In this document: positions 53,681 to 60,988 of the stretch, one piece after another
How positions within the stretch are numbered: position 1 is the stretch's first letter
How the letters are laid out: every line of letters begins with the position of its first letter
DNA from: Taishania pollutisoli
GTDB taxonomy: Bacteria; Bacteroidota; Bacteroidia; Flavobacteriales_D; Crocinitomicaceae
NCBI RefSeq assembly: GCF_014518315.1
Contig: NZ_JACVEL010000009.1
Location: 77,965 to 141,964 of the forward strand
Reading direction: 5' to 3'
DNA: 64,000 nt
Position numbers and translations under genes: made by a program
The notes under the pieces: model-generated
Database searches by the model: none
What the model was told of the DNA's origin: nothing
The model's input: only the letters and a program-made list of their open reading frames with translations

Positions 53681-54757
53681 ATGGAAGCAGATTTAAAATT
53701 AAAACTGGAGCAGCTTCATCAACGTGTCGATTCATTAAAAGATCAGATTAATACGGAAGAAGCTACAAAAAATGCATTCATTATGCCATTTATCCAGATT
53801 CTTGGATATGATATATTTAATCCAACAGAAGTAATTCCTGAATTTATTTGTGATATAGGAACGAAAAAGGGAGAAAAGGTTGATTACGTTATCAAACGAG
53901 ACAATGAGCCGATTTTAATCATTGAATGTAAGCATTGGAAAGAAAATGTCGATGCTCATAATTCACAGCTTCATCGCTATTTTCATGTTTCAAAAGCACG
54001 GTTTGGAGTTCTGACAAACGGACACATCTATAATTTTTATACCGATTTAGAAAGACCGAACATCATGGATGAAAAACCATTTTTTACCCTTGATTTGTCA
54101 AACCTGAAAAGTTCAAGTATTAAAATCCTGGAAAACTTTACAAAAAGTGATTATAATCTTGAAAACATCTTAGATTCTGCTGAAGCTTTAAAGTACATAA
54201 AAGCAATTAGAAATGAATTTGAAAAAGAAATTCAAGAACCTTCTGATGAAATCATTAAACTGTTGGTCAATCGTTTTTTTGGAAAGCCGCTTACAGCATC
54301 AAGAATGGCAACTTTCAGAGAATACACGAAAAAGGCGTTTGCTAATTCCATCAATGAATCAATTAGTTTCAGGCTGAAAAATGCTTTAAATATCAATGAA
54401 TCGATTCCGTCAAAGTCAACGGAGGAAATTCATCCGGTTGATGAGAATAATGCAGAGATACCGAAATTTATTACAACAGAAGAAGAAATTGAAGGTTCTC
54501 AAATTATCAAAGCAATTTTAAGAGAACAATTACAGGCGTCAAGAATTGCGTTTCGTGATACACAATCCTATTTTGGAATATTGTTAGATGACAATAACCG
54601 CAAACCAATTTGCCGCCTTCATTTTAATTCGGGGAATAAATACCTGGAATTGTTCAACAATGGAAAAGATAACGGGGAAAAGAAATTGTTGCAATCAATC
54701 GACGATATCTATAATTATAAAGTAGAATTATTAGATACATTGAAGAATTACGAATAA
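53681..54757 (+). CDS. Orphan type I restriction HsdR N-terminal-like nuclease
   Basis: 358 residues. An N-terminal coiled coil (LKLEQLHQRVDSLKDQINTE) precedes an HsdR_N-type PD-(D/E)xK nuclease domain (~28-160): FIMPFIQILGYDIFNPTEVI, Asp68 in KVDYVIKRDN and Glu82-x-Lys84 in LIIECKHWKEN. QLHRYFHVSKARFGVLTNG is also typical. The ATPase/helicase part of HsdR and the HsdM/HsdS genes are missing. The C-terminal ~150 residues are a separate domain found with such nucleases. It may act in defence or repair (inference). Confidence 0.85.
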   Translation: MEADLKLKLEQLHQRVDSLKDQINTEEATKNAFIMPFIQILGYDIFNPTEVIPEFICDIGTKKGEKVDYVIKRDNEPILIIECKHWKENVDAHNSQLHRYFHVSKARFGVLTNGHIYNFYTDLERPNIMDEKPFFTLDLSNLKSSSIKILENFTKSDYNLENILDSAEALKYIKAIRNEFEKEIQEPSDEIIKLLVNRFFGKPLTASRMATFREYTKKAFANSINESISFRLKNALNINESIPSKSTEEIHPVDENNAEIPKFITTEEEIEGSQIIKAILREQLQASRIAFRDTQSYFGILLDDNNRKPICRLHFNSGNKYLELFNNGKDNGEKKLLQSIDDIYNYKVELLDTLKNYE

Positions 54758-54794
54758 TTCTAATCTCTTCCCTCATTTCTTCCTCTCAACACTT

Positions 54795-54823
54795 CCTCGA
54801 TGTCCTCGAGGGCACATCCTTTT
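54795..54823 (+). terminator. Weak possible terminator
   Basis: A 6-bp stem CCTCGA/TCGAGG followed after a few bases by CCTTTTGTTTTT, downstream of the nuclease gene. Confidence 0.35.
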
Positions 54824-54940
54824 GTTTTTAGCAAAATTAGGTAGTGGTAGAGTTGGGTAGTAGCCTGAACAGGTGCAAGAATGATGAAGCGCGTGTGCCA
54901 ACAATTGATTTTTTATTTATACTCGTATAAAATAAAACGT

Positions 54941-55453
54941 ATGGATCCACTGGTAGATGTTACATTGAGAAGTCTTGCTGTTTATGTGTTCATGCTATTG
55001 TGTTTGAGGTTGTTCGGTAAAAATCAATTATCGCAATTGAATGCCGGCGATGTGATTTTATTATTACTCATTTCCAATGCGGTTCAGAACGCAATGGTAG
55101 GGGAGAACACAACTTTACAGGGAGGTTTGACAGCTGCTTTTGTGTTATTTGTTGCTAATTTTGTATTAAAACGATTGCTCTTCAGAAATACCCGCATCAG
55201 AAGTTGGATAGAAGAAGATCCCCGCATTCTTATAAAAGATGGTAAATTAGATACGTATATGCTTCAAAAAGTTGAAATTACCCCGGAAGAAGTATTGGAA
55301 GTTGTGCGGGAGCATGGTGTGGAGCACATTGAAGAAGTAAAACTGGCTGTGTTGGAGGTGGATGGGAATATTAGTGTTATTTCATTGGATCACAATCAAC
55401 AAACACATTATACGCATCATAAAAAACGACTGAGGAGGCGGTTTCGGAATTAA
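54941..55453 (+). CDS. DUF421/YetF family membrane protein
   Basis: 170 residues from MDPLVDVTLRSLAVYVFML. Three N-terminal membrane helices include LRLFGKNQLSQLNAGDVILL and ISNAVQNAMVG, the core signature. The YetF-type cytosolic domain has EEDPRILIKDGKLDTYMLQK and a C-terminal basic tail. Function unknown; relatives occur in spore and envelope stress contexts. The longer frame from 54881 lacks a convincing N-terminus. Confidence 0.9.
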   Translation: MDPLVDVTLRSLAVYVFMLLCLRLFGKNQLSQLNAGDVILLLLISNAVQNAMVGENTTLQGGLTAAFVLFVANFVLKRLLFRNTRIRSWIEEDPRILIKDGKLDTYMLQKVEITPEEVLEVVREHGVEHIEEVKLAVLEVDGNISVISLDHNQQTHYTHHKKRLRRRFRN

Positions 55454-55479
55454 TCAGAAATAGTTTCGATTATACACGT

Positions 55480-55614
55480 TTACGACTTTCTGTTCATAAA
55501 CTCTTTATTGGCTGCATTTCTGCCAGCCAATTTCCCAACCCAAAAACCAAATAAAAAGATGAGTGCAAGGAAGCTAATTACAACAAGTATTTCAGTTATT
55601 CCAAATTTTCCCAT
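55480..55614 (-). CDS. Small single-pass membrane protein, 44 residues
   Basis: ATG at 55614, stop at 55480-55482. The translation begins MGKFGITEILVVISFLALI and continues FLFGFWVGKLAGRNAANKEF. One membrane helix (residues ~7-27) has a GxxxG-like GFWVGKLAG and a basic tail. It fills the only space between the DUF421 gene and the unknown gene at 55.8 kb. Composition and hydrophobic pattern argue for a real microprotein; no family recognised. Confidence 0.55.
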   Translation of the reverse strand: MGKFGITEILVVISFLALIFLFGFWVGKLAGRNAANKEFMNRKS

Positions 55615-55677
55615 GATAGTATGTTTTTTTGATAAAGATAATTAATTCTGATTTTCGTAACGCTCACATCTATAAAA

Positions 55678-55693
55678 CACGTATAAATACCTG
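55678..55693 (-). promoter_or_regulatory. Shared 16-bp motif CAGGTATTTATACGTG, copy 2
   Basis: Read on the minus strand it precedes the 44-residue gene by 64 bases. See the copy at 53544. Confidence 0.3.
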
Positions 55694-55823
55694 ATTTTTA
55701 AGTTGAGCTTAAAATAGTGGGTTAAAAATGATGTGTCAATCAAAAAAAATAGTTCATTTGTACAATTGCTAACTTTTAGAGGCATAACCAACTGCTTAAC
55801 CATTTTTCACGCTGTACTATACT

Positions 55824-56120
55824 ATGCTGAAAATTATGAAGACTTTTGGAGACTACTTAAATTACCTGGAATCTGATTTTGCTGAAAAAACAAACGCTTT
55901 CCTGATTGCTGATCCTGAAGAGGACCCTCGGTATTTTTATTTTTATGATCAGCAGATCACTGATTTTGAATGCAAAAAATCTGAATGGCAGACTGCTAAG
56001 AAGCGGTACTATTGCTTTAAATTGTTTATCTATCAAAACAACTTTACATTGGATCAGGAGATTTCAATGGAGTTGATTGCTGAGCATGAGAAAAAATACC
56101 CGCAGTTGGCCAATGTGTGA
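55824..56120 (+). CDS. Unknown small protein, 98 residues
   Basis: Acidic and aromatic-rich (EDPRYFYFYDQQITDFECKK, KKRYYCFKLFIYQ), soluble. ATG 55836 (MKTFGDYLNYLES) is an equally good start. No family recognised. It is preceded and followed by AT-rich spacers without clear terminators. Confidence 0.5.
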   Translation: MLKIMKTFGDYLNYLESDFAEKTNAFLIADPEEDPRYFYFYDQQITDFECKKSEWQTAKKRYYCFKLFIYQNNFTLDQEISMELIAEHEKKYPQLANV

Positions 56121-56353
56121 TGAATATGTGTTTATGTGTCTGATTTTAAATTCATTTTATCAGAGAAAAGAAGGTGTGCTACCATTCTTTCTGAGAATGT
56201 AAAATTTGAACTTTGGTATTGGTATTCGATGCGTTTGAAAATAGGGGATTCTGAAAGGGAATGTTATGTTAAATAAAAAAGTGCATAATAAGATCGCTTT
56301 CAGGTATTATTTATGAGGGGGATTCATATTGATTGCGATAAATAAAATAGAAG

Positions 56354-56361
56354 TATATTTG
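56354..56361 (+). promoter_or_regulatory. -7 promoter box (TATATTTG)
   Basis: TATATTTG, 17 bases before the ATG at 56379. Confidence 0.55.
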
Positions 56362-56378
56362 ATTGTATTAAAAACGAG

Positions 56379-58232
56379 ATGTTCTCAAATTATATCTATA
56401 CCGCAATTATTTTTATCTGTTCACTATCCAATTGCCGGGGACAGAAAGCAAGTACCGATCCTTTTAATTATCTGGTAGACAATGCTTTTTTCTTTGAAAA
56501 TGGCATTCACAGCTATTCAGAAAACGGGAAATATGGTTTTCAGTATAAACATCATCGGATAACTGACCCTGTTTACGATACACTCTTCAAGTTCGGGAAA
56601 GACTTTTGTGTTGCGAAGCGCGATACCGTCTACATCTTGCTGGACAGAAATCTGAAATCACGGTTTTATCAACCCATCCGTTCCGTTGAAAAATGGTATA
56701 ATACAGAAAAGAGTATATTTGTCATGACTGCTCGCTCTTTCAAGGGTATTTCGTATGAATATACCACTGGTAGCGCAGATGATTGGAAGCTAAAAAGCAC
56801 ACCATTCTCATATTATTCTCCACCATATGATACACAGGATTATAAAACGGATTCTCTTGATAATGTCGATTTATTCCCTGAAGCAACTTCTCCACGGCTT
56901 GGATTGATGTACACGACATACGGATCGGAAAAACCTTATTGGAAAATTTTGTGTGCGGAAGGACAGATGAAATTTTTCCCTATAAAGGGTGAGGCATTTA
57001 TACGTAACAGACCAGGAATGGTTTTTAAGGACTATTATGGAGAATCGCTGGTAGAATACCGGGATTATGAGACGAATAAGACAATGATTATTAATGAGCG
57101 AACGGAAGAGATCATTCTCCCTCCCGATTCAATCGTAACGTACTATAAGTATCGCCTTGGTGCTTTTTTTGAGAAAGGACAGTTGTATTTATACAAAAAT
57201 AATTATAACCATAATGGGATCACTGAACGCATTTCTGTGTATGATGCAAAAGGTCAGTTGCTACACACAACTACACCTATTAGTATTCACAAAGACAAAA
57301 ATACACTTATACTTGATCCTTATTTTCGCACTATTGAGGAAATAGTACGATTAGAATCAAAGAGACATCCCCATGTTTATATGATGTATTCACCCATAGA
57401 CGGAACTACGATTCTAAAAAATGGAGTTTTATGTGACCAGTCTGGAAATTATCGTTTGTATTATTCCACTGATGAGAAACAATTCTTTCTGTTGCATGAC
57501 GGCCGTGTTATTTATTCGTTTCCGATGAAAAAAAGAATATATACCTGGATGGATGCGTTTTTTGATGATAACTCGTTGTCAAATGAGTTGATTGTCATTC
57601 ATAGGCGTACTCACAAAGAAGTGCCGGTTGAATCTATTTTACTGTCGTCTTCAGGAAAAATTTTAGATAGAACGAGAGACGGTTCATATCAAGTGCATTT
57701 GAGTATTGATCAGAAAGCGATAGAAGTGCTTAGACAAACAGATTCAGCAGGTGTTGAGCTGGCAATTTACACTCCGGAAACAGAGCAGCTGTATTGGGTG
57801 CCGTTCCGTAAACCAGACCGAGATGTACGTGTGTTTACAGCAAATGTGATTCATTATTCCGGGAGTGATGGCGAACAAAGTTTTGAAACACGAGATGGAG
57901 AAAGTATATTAGAATTGGGAAAAGGGACTGTTTCTGCCACCGAATTGAAGACAAATCATTTTTTAATTGTAGCCCATACAGATGGGAAGAGTGCCATCTA
58001 TAACAGTAATTTCAAGCAAATCTGTGACAACTGCAGTATTCGTTCAGTGAATGATAAGTACCTTATTTTTGCATTGTTCCGAGATCCGAAAAGTGACTTG
58101 TTTGAATTGGTTGACGAATCCCTGACTCCGATCAGTAATCAACGGTATCGTGCTGCATTGGGGAAAACCGGAAAATTAATTGCGGTGTTGACAGAAGCCA
58201 ATGAAATTGAGTATTTGAAGGTAGGGGAGTAG
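56379..58232 (+). CDS. Exported beta-propeller/WG-repeat-like protein, 617 residues
   Basis: The N-terminal hydrophobic segment (YTAIIFICSLSNCRGQ) may be a lipoprotein signal, with an unusual Asn before the Cys. The body is a series of WG-like units such as YSENGKYGFQYKHHRITDPV then YDTLFKFGKDFCVAKRD, with DGKSAIYNSNFKQICDNC near the C-terminus, pointing to a repetitive beta fold. No enzyme motif or sorting domain is visible. Role unknown; it is driven by its own promoter box. Confidence 0.65.
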   Translation: MFSNYIYTAIIFICSLSNCRGQKASTDPFNYLVDNAFFFENGIHSYSENGKYGFQYKHHRITDPVYDTLFKFGKDFCVAKRDTVYILLDRNLKSRFYQPIRSVEKWYNTEKSIFVMTARSFKGISYEYTTGSADDWKLKSTPFSYYSPPYDTQDYKTDSLDNVDLFPEATSPRLGLMYTTYGSEKPYWKILCAEGQMKFFPIKGEAFIRNRPGMVFKDYYGESLVEYRDYETNKTMIINERTEEIILPPDSIVTYYKYRLGAFFEKGQLYLYKNNYNHNGITERISVYDAKGQLLHTTTPISIHKDKNTLILDPYFRTIEEIVRLESKRHPHVYMMYSPIDGTTILKNGVLCDQSGNYRLYYSTDEKQFFLLHDGRVIYSFPMKKRIYTWMDAFFDDNSLSNELIVIHRRTHKEVPVESILLSSSGKILDRTRDGSYQVHLSIDQKAIEVLRQTDSAGVELAIYTPETEQLYWVPFRKPDRDVRVFTANVIHYSGSDGEQSFETRDGESILELGKGTVSATELKTNHFLIVAHTDGKSAIYNSNFKQICDNCSIRSVNDKYLIFALFRDPKSDLFELVDESLTPISNQRYRAALGKTGKLIAVLTEANEIEYLKVGE

Positions 58233-58282
58233 TGCTGATTTAATTTAACTGTAACCATAGAAACACGCTCATTAACAAATAA

Positions 58283-58312
58283 CAAAACCCCATATACGAT
58301 TTGCATACGGGG
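58283..58312 (-). terminator. Rho-independent terminator
   Basis: 8-bp stem CCCCATAT/ATACGGGG with one G-T pair (58288-58295 with 58305-58312), followed on the minus strand by TTTTGTTATTTG. Confidence 0.7.
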
Positions 58313-58332
58313 TACTTTTGCTTCTGTGGTGA

Positions 58333-58698
58333 TTAAACGGTTAATCCGATAGGAGGGGTATTCCAAACCAATCCTTCTCCGCTTTCTGATGGAACACTGT
58401 CGTATTCAGCTCCATTGAAATTCACTTTGAATCCTTGTGGGCCGCCCCAGTCAAGACCAAGAAATACTACGCTATAATCTCCGTTTGCCAGATAGACATC
58501 GTAACTTCCGGATAGTGGATTATTCACACCATTGAGAACAATCGGTCCTGTGTATTGTCCGGGTTGGATATTAATGGTAACATCAACACTGTTGTAGTTT
58601 CCGCTTAGGATGCGCATCAGTTCAAAACTCGCTCCCCATTGGTAAGCAATAATAATCAGTTCATTGTCACATGCTGTGACCTTAATTGTGTTAGACAT
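58333..58698 (-). CDS. Unknown protein, 121 residues
   Basis: Start MSNTIKVTACDNELIII; a TTG three codons earlier is possible. Beta-rich, Gly/Asn-rich (GPIVLNGVNNPLSGSYDVYL, GDYSVVFLGLDWGGPQGFK), no signal peptide. The layout suggests a small beta-sandwich, perhaps a pore-forming or effector-like domain (aegerolysin-like ACDNELIII...), but this is only an impression. It ends in a good terminator. Confidence 0.55.
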   Translation of the reverse strand: MSNTIKVTACDNELIIIAYQWGASFELMRILSGNYNSVDVTINIQPGQYTGPIVLNGVNNPLSGSYDVYLANGDYSVVFLGLDWGGPQGFKVNFNGAEYDSVPSESGEGLVWNTPPIGLTV

Positions 58699-58751
58699 CG
58701 TTTTCAATTTTAGTTCCCCTTACTCTTTTGGATTTTCAGGTAACTCCTCCT

Positions 58752-59221
58752 GTGTTTCAACCGGACAGGTCACGGTTCTGAATTTCAGTTTCACCTTGGC
58801 CATTACAAAGTTGCTGTTGTTTTACGTCTTATTTCAGAGAGGAAATACCGGTTCTCAGATACGCGTACTTCTTCTTGCTTTCTTGAAAATACCGGGTATA
58901 AATGAGGTGTGGATGGGTGTTGTTTATTTAGCCACAGTGTATATCGGCAAGACAAATTACGTTGCTATCCCCAAATATTATTGGAATAAAGAACTCCGGG
59001 AAAATCTGTACGTTGCCTTGGTATTGTTTATGGATGAACACGAACCGATATTTTACCTGATTCCATCCATTGTGTGGAGCACACCGGATGAATTATTTAC
59101 AGATAGCGACGATTATTCCCGGAATAAACCATCCTGGGGCATCAATATTTCAAAAAATACAATTCCAATATTGGCAGAGAAATACTGGTTTAATAACATT
59201 ATGTTAAATAGAAAGTCTTAA
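58752..59221 (+). pseudogene. 5'-truncated gene remnant
   Basis: The C-terminal ~100 residues look like genuine protein (VYIGKTNYVAIPKYYWNKEL, FMDEHEPIFYLIPSIVW, NKPSWGINISKNTIPILAEK). The open frame runs back into the start of the divergent gene at 58698 and has no sensible start. Upstream of ~58905 another frame (HYKVAVVLRLISERKYRFSD) looks equally protein-like, so a frameshift may lie there. I read it as the tail of a larger gene cut off by rearrangement. Family not identified. Confidence 0.5.
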
Positions 59222-59243
59222 GTTTTTACACGGTTTTTATACG

Positions 59244-59398
59244 GCCTTGATGCATGAGCGTTAAGAAAATGGACAGCGTGCAGCGTTAAGAAATGCAAAC
59301 TGTTTGAGCGTAGCGAGTTTTTGCATTTTAGCGGAACATAGTCCATTTTTAGCGGAAGGCATCACAGCCTTGATTTTTTGGTTCTTTTGCATCAAGGC
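59244..59398. repeat. Three-level nested inverted repeat
   Basis: Outer arms GCCTTGATGC/GCATCAAGGC (59244-59253 with 59389-59398), middle arms AAAATGGAC/GTCCATTTT (59266-59274 with 59341-59349) and inner arms AAATGCAAA/TTTGCATTT (59291-59299 with 59320-59328) are all perfect and concentric. Confidence 0.85.
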
Positions 59399-59437
59399 AA
59401 AAGAATGAATCAAACAACCTCGTGAACGCCGGCAAAG

Positions 59438-59483
59438 AAAAATGCGGGAAATAAAGCCTTTAATAAGGCACATTCGCATTTTT
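59438..59483. repeat. Two-level hairpin
   Basis: Outer AAAAATGCG/CGCATTTTT (59438-59446 with 59475-59483) and inner GCCTT/AAGGC around a TAAT loop. Confidence 0.75.
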
Positions 59484-59578
59484 TGCATGCCAGTGAACAC
59501 CACAAATAAAAATATTTTCCCTGTGCGTTGGCAGAAAAAATGTTAAATGCCGCGGAGCCTGTGTGGTGGCTTTGTACA

Positions 59579-59625
59579 GCAAAATTTAATGTGTAGGTTT
59601 TTAAAAGACACATTGAAAATTTTGC
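59579..59625. repeat. Imperfect palindrome
   Basis: GCAAAATTTAATGTGT (59579-59594) pairs with ACACATTGAAAATTTTGC (59608-59625) with small bulges around a 13-nt loop. Confidence 0.75.
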
Positions 59626-59657
59626 AAGCAAATTGTGTTAGCTGTGCGGCTATTTAT

Positions 59658-59819
59658 ACATAACGTCTAATTATAGGACAAAATACGGAGCCGGAGTTTT
59701 ATTTGCTCGTATCGAAGACGTGAACCTTTATTTACCCGCAGGGCAAGCGACGCAGGAGCGCAGACATAATATTACATTATAGGAAAAGTCATTTTGTCCT
59801 ATAATGTATTGCGTTATGT
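59658..59819. mobile_element. 162-bp element with terminal inverted repeats (MITE-like or recombination-site-like)
   Basis: The left end has ACATAACG then ATTATAGGACAAAAT. The right end carries the exact complement ATTTTGTCCTATAAT followed by CGTTATGT. A 15-bp perfect inner arm and an 8-bp perfect outer arm are separated by 5-7 unpaired bases. No coding capacity between them. The ACATAAC...GTTATGT ends recall the R boxes of integron attC sites with a mismatch, so a recombination site is an alternative to a MITE. Confidence 0.55.
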
Positions 59820-59892
59820 TAATATAGCTTAGCTTATTTAATTTTTTTAGAAAGGGGGGAGAAGAGAAATTTTTATTTCATAAATAACTCCA

Positions 59893-60122
59893 TGTAAGGG
59901 TTGAAATTGTGGTTCACTTTAAGCAATTTCCAACCTTTACATACCTCTGTTTTCTACGAGAAATAGGTAAAGCCTGTGCGCGGGCTTTGCAGGGTGGGTG
60001 GCTTTACTTATTTTGAGTGCGTGAGGGATAGCAGCGGCATCCTTTTGTGAGGTACGAACAAAAGATATAGCGGATAGCCCGACCCCTGCCCAGCCAAAAT
60101 CAATTTAAAAATAGGGCAGGGG
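59893..60122 (+). ncRNA. Candidate structured RNA or structured intergenic repeat
   Basis: Four hairpins in a row. Arm 1 is TGTAAGGGTTGAAATTG/CAATTTCCAACCTTTACA (59893-59941). Arm 2 is AATAGGTAAAGCC/GGCTTTACTTATT (59962-60012), where AAAGCC can alternatively pair with GGCTTT at 59983-59988. Arm 3 is CTTTTGT/ACAAAAG (60042-60064), flanked on both sides by AGCGG boxes. Arm 4 is CCCCTGCCC/GGGCAGGGG (60083-60122). From memory, GGGAT..AGCGG...AGCGG..CCC blocks recur between genes in other Bacteroidota. Strand and transcription unproven. Confidence 0.5.
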
Positions 60123-60136
60123 GCACGCCCTAATGA

Positions 60137-60152
60137 TACTGAATGTGCCTTA
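60137..60152 (+). repeat. Direct repeat, left copy, flanking the HNH gene
   Basis: TACTGAATGTGCCTTA; matches 60973-60988 at 15 of 16 positions. Confidence 0.7.
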
Positions 60153-60177
60153 ACTTAAAGTATTTTTCTAAAAAAGT

Positions 60178-60185
60178 TAAATTTG
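60178..60185 (+). promoter_or_regulatory. -7 promoter box (TAAATTTG) of the HNH gene
   Basis: TAAATTTG, 28 bases before the ATG at 60214 and inside the direct-repeat-bounded segment, so the gene carries its own promoter. Confidence 0.55.
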
Positions 60186-60213
60186 TAAGATTCAGTTTAT
60201 AGTTAAAGATATT

Positions 60214-60969
60214 ATGAGAAACCCCAAATGGCATAGAGACGAAATTATTCTTGCTCTTGATTTATACTTTGATTCTAACCGAGGTACTATAGAAGCAAGA
60301 AATCCTAATATTATTAGGCTATCTGAAATATTAAATCAACTACCAATTTTTTCAAACAAGCCTGATAGGGAACGTTTTAGAAACCCCAACGGGGTTGGTT
60401 TAAAGCTATCTAATTTTCTTGCAATTGACCCTTCGTATCAAGGTAAGGGAATGAATGCGTATAGTAAATTGGATAAAGAAGTGTTTGACGAATTCTTTAA
60501 TGACAGGCAAAAATTGATAAATATTGCAAGTGAAATTAAAAATATAATTAAAGATGATAACCTAAGACAAAGTCTATATAAGATTGAAGATGACGAAAAT
60601 ACGGAAACAGATGAAGTGAAAGAAGGGCAGGTATTGTACAAACTCCATAAACATAGGGAACGCAATAAACAGATAGTTGTTTCCAAAAAGAAATCAGTAT
60701 GGAATGCTACGGGGAAATTAGCCTGCGAGGTCTGTGGTTTTGATTTCTACCAAACATATGGAGATTTAGGTTGGGATTTTATTGAATGCCACCATAAAAA
60801 GCCTCTTTCTGAATATCAAGCAGGAGATAAAACTAAAATTGAAGATTTAGCAGTTGTATGTGCCAATTGTCACAGAATGTTGCATAGAAAGATTGGAGTA
60901 TTAACTGTAGAACAATTAAAGAAGAAAATTAAGATATACCAATCGCCACACAGCGGAGGGAAGCTCTGA
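60214..60969 (+). CDS. HNH endonuclease (McrA-like)
   Basis: 251 residues. The N-terminal ~135 residues (WHRDEIILALDLYFDSNRGT, FRNPNGVGLKLSNFLAIDPS) match the DNA-recognition region seen in HNH restriction-type proteins. The C-terminal HNH/zinc domain has Cys171-x2-Cys174 (CEVCGFDFYQTYG), His193/His194 in DFIECHHKKPLSE, and Cys216-x2-Cys219-His220 with His224 (VVCANCHRMLHR). It cuts DNA, possibly modified DNA. It is flanked by a 16-bp direct repeat, suggesting it arrived as a unit. Confidence 0.9.
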   Translation: MRNPKWHRDEIILALDLYFDSNRGTIEARNPNIIRLSEILNQLPIFSNKPDRERFRNPNGVGLKLSNFLAIDPSYQGKGMNAYSKLDKEVFDEFFNDRQKLINIASEIKNIIKDDNLRQSLYKIEDDENTETDEVKEGQVLYKLHKHRERNKQIVVSKKKSVWNATGKLACEVCGFDFYQTYGDLGWDFIECHHKKPLSEYQAGDKTKIEDLAVVCANCHRMLHRKIGVLTVEQLKKKIKIYQSPHSGGKL

Positions 60970-60972
60970 TTC

Positions 60973-60988
60973 TACTAAATGTGCCTTA
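60973..60988 (+). repeat. Direct repeat, right copy, overlapping the HU stop codon
   Basis: TACTAAATGTGCCTTA; its last three bases are the complement of the HU stop codon TAA. Confidence 0.7.

Larger units (their letters stand above)
59222..60213. other. Gene-free, hairpin-dense spacer of ~1 kb
   Basis: No convincing reading frame. It consists of a chain of inverted repeats, described separately: nested palindrome 59244-59398, hairpins at 59438-59483 and 59579-59625, a terminal-inverted-repeat element 59658-59819, and a structured block 59893-60122. Confidence 0.8.

Noticed and set aside
53681..54757. Complete type I restriction system
   Set aside because: Only an HsdR N-terminal-like domain is present; no helicase motor, methylase or specificity gene.
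59261..59631. Two minus-strand frames of 73-80 codons in the hairpin-rich spacer
   Set aside because: They run across inverted-repeat arms, are rich in Cys/Phe/Lys by composition, overlap each other and lack promoter boxes.
59658..59819. Complete insertion sequence
   Set aside because: Only 162 bp with no transposase frame; at most a non-autonomous element or recombination site.
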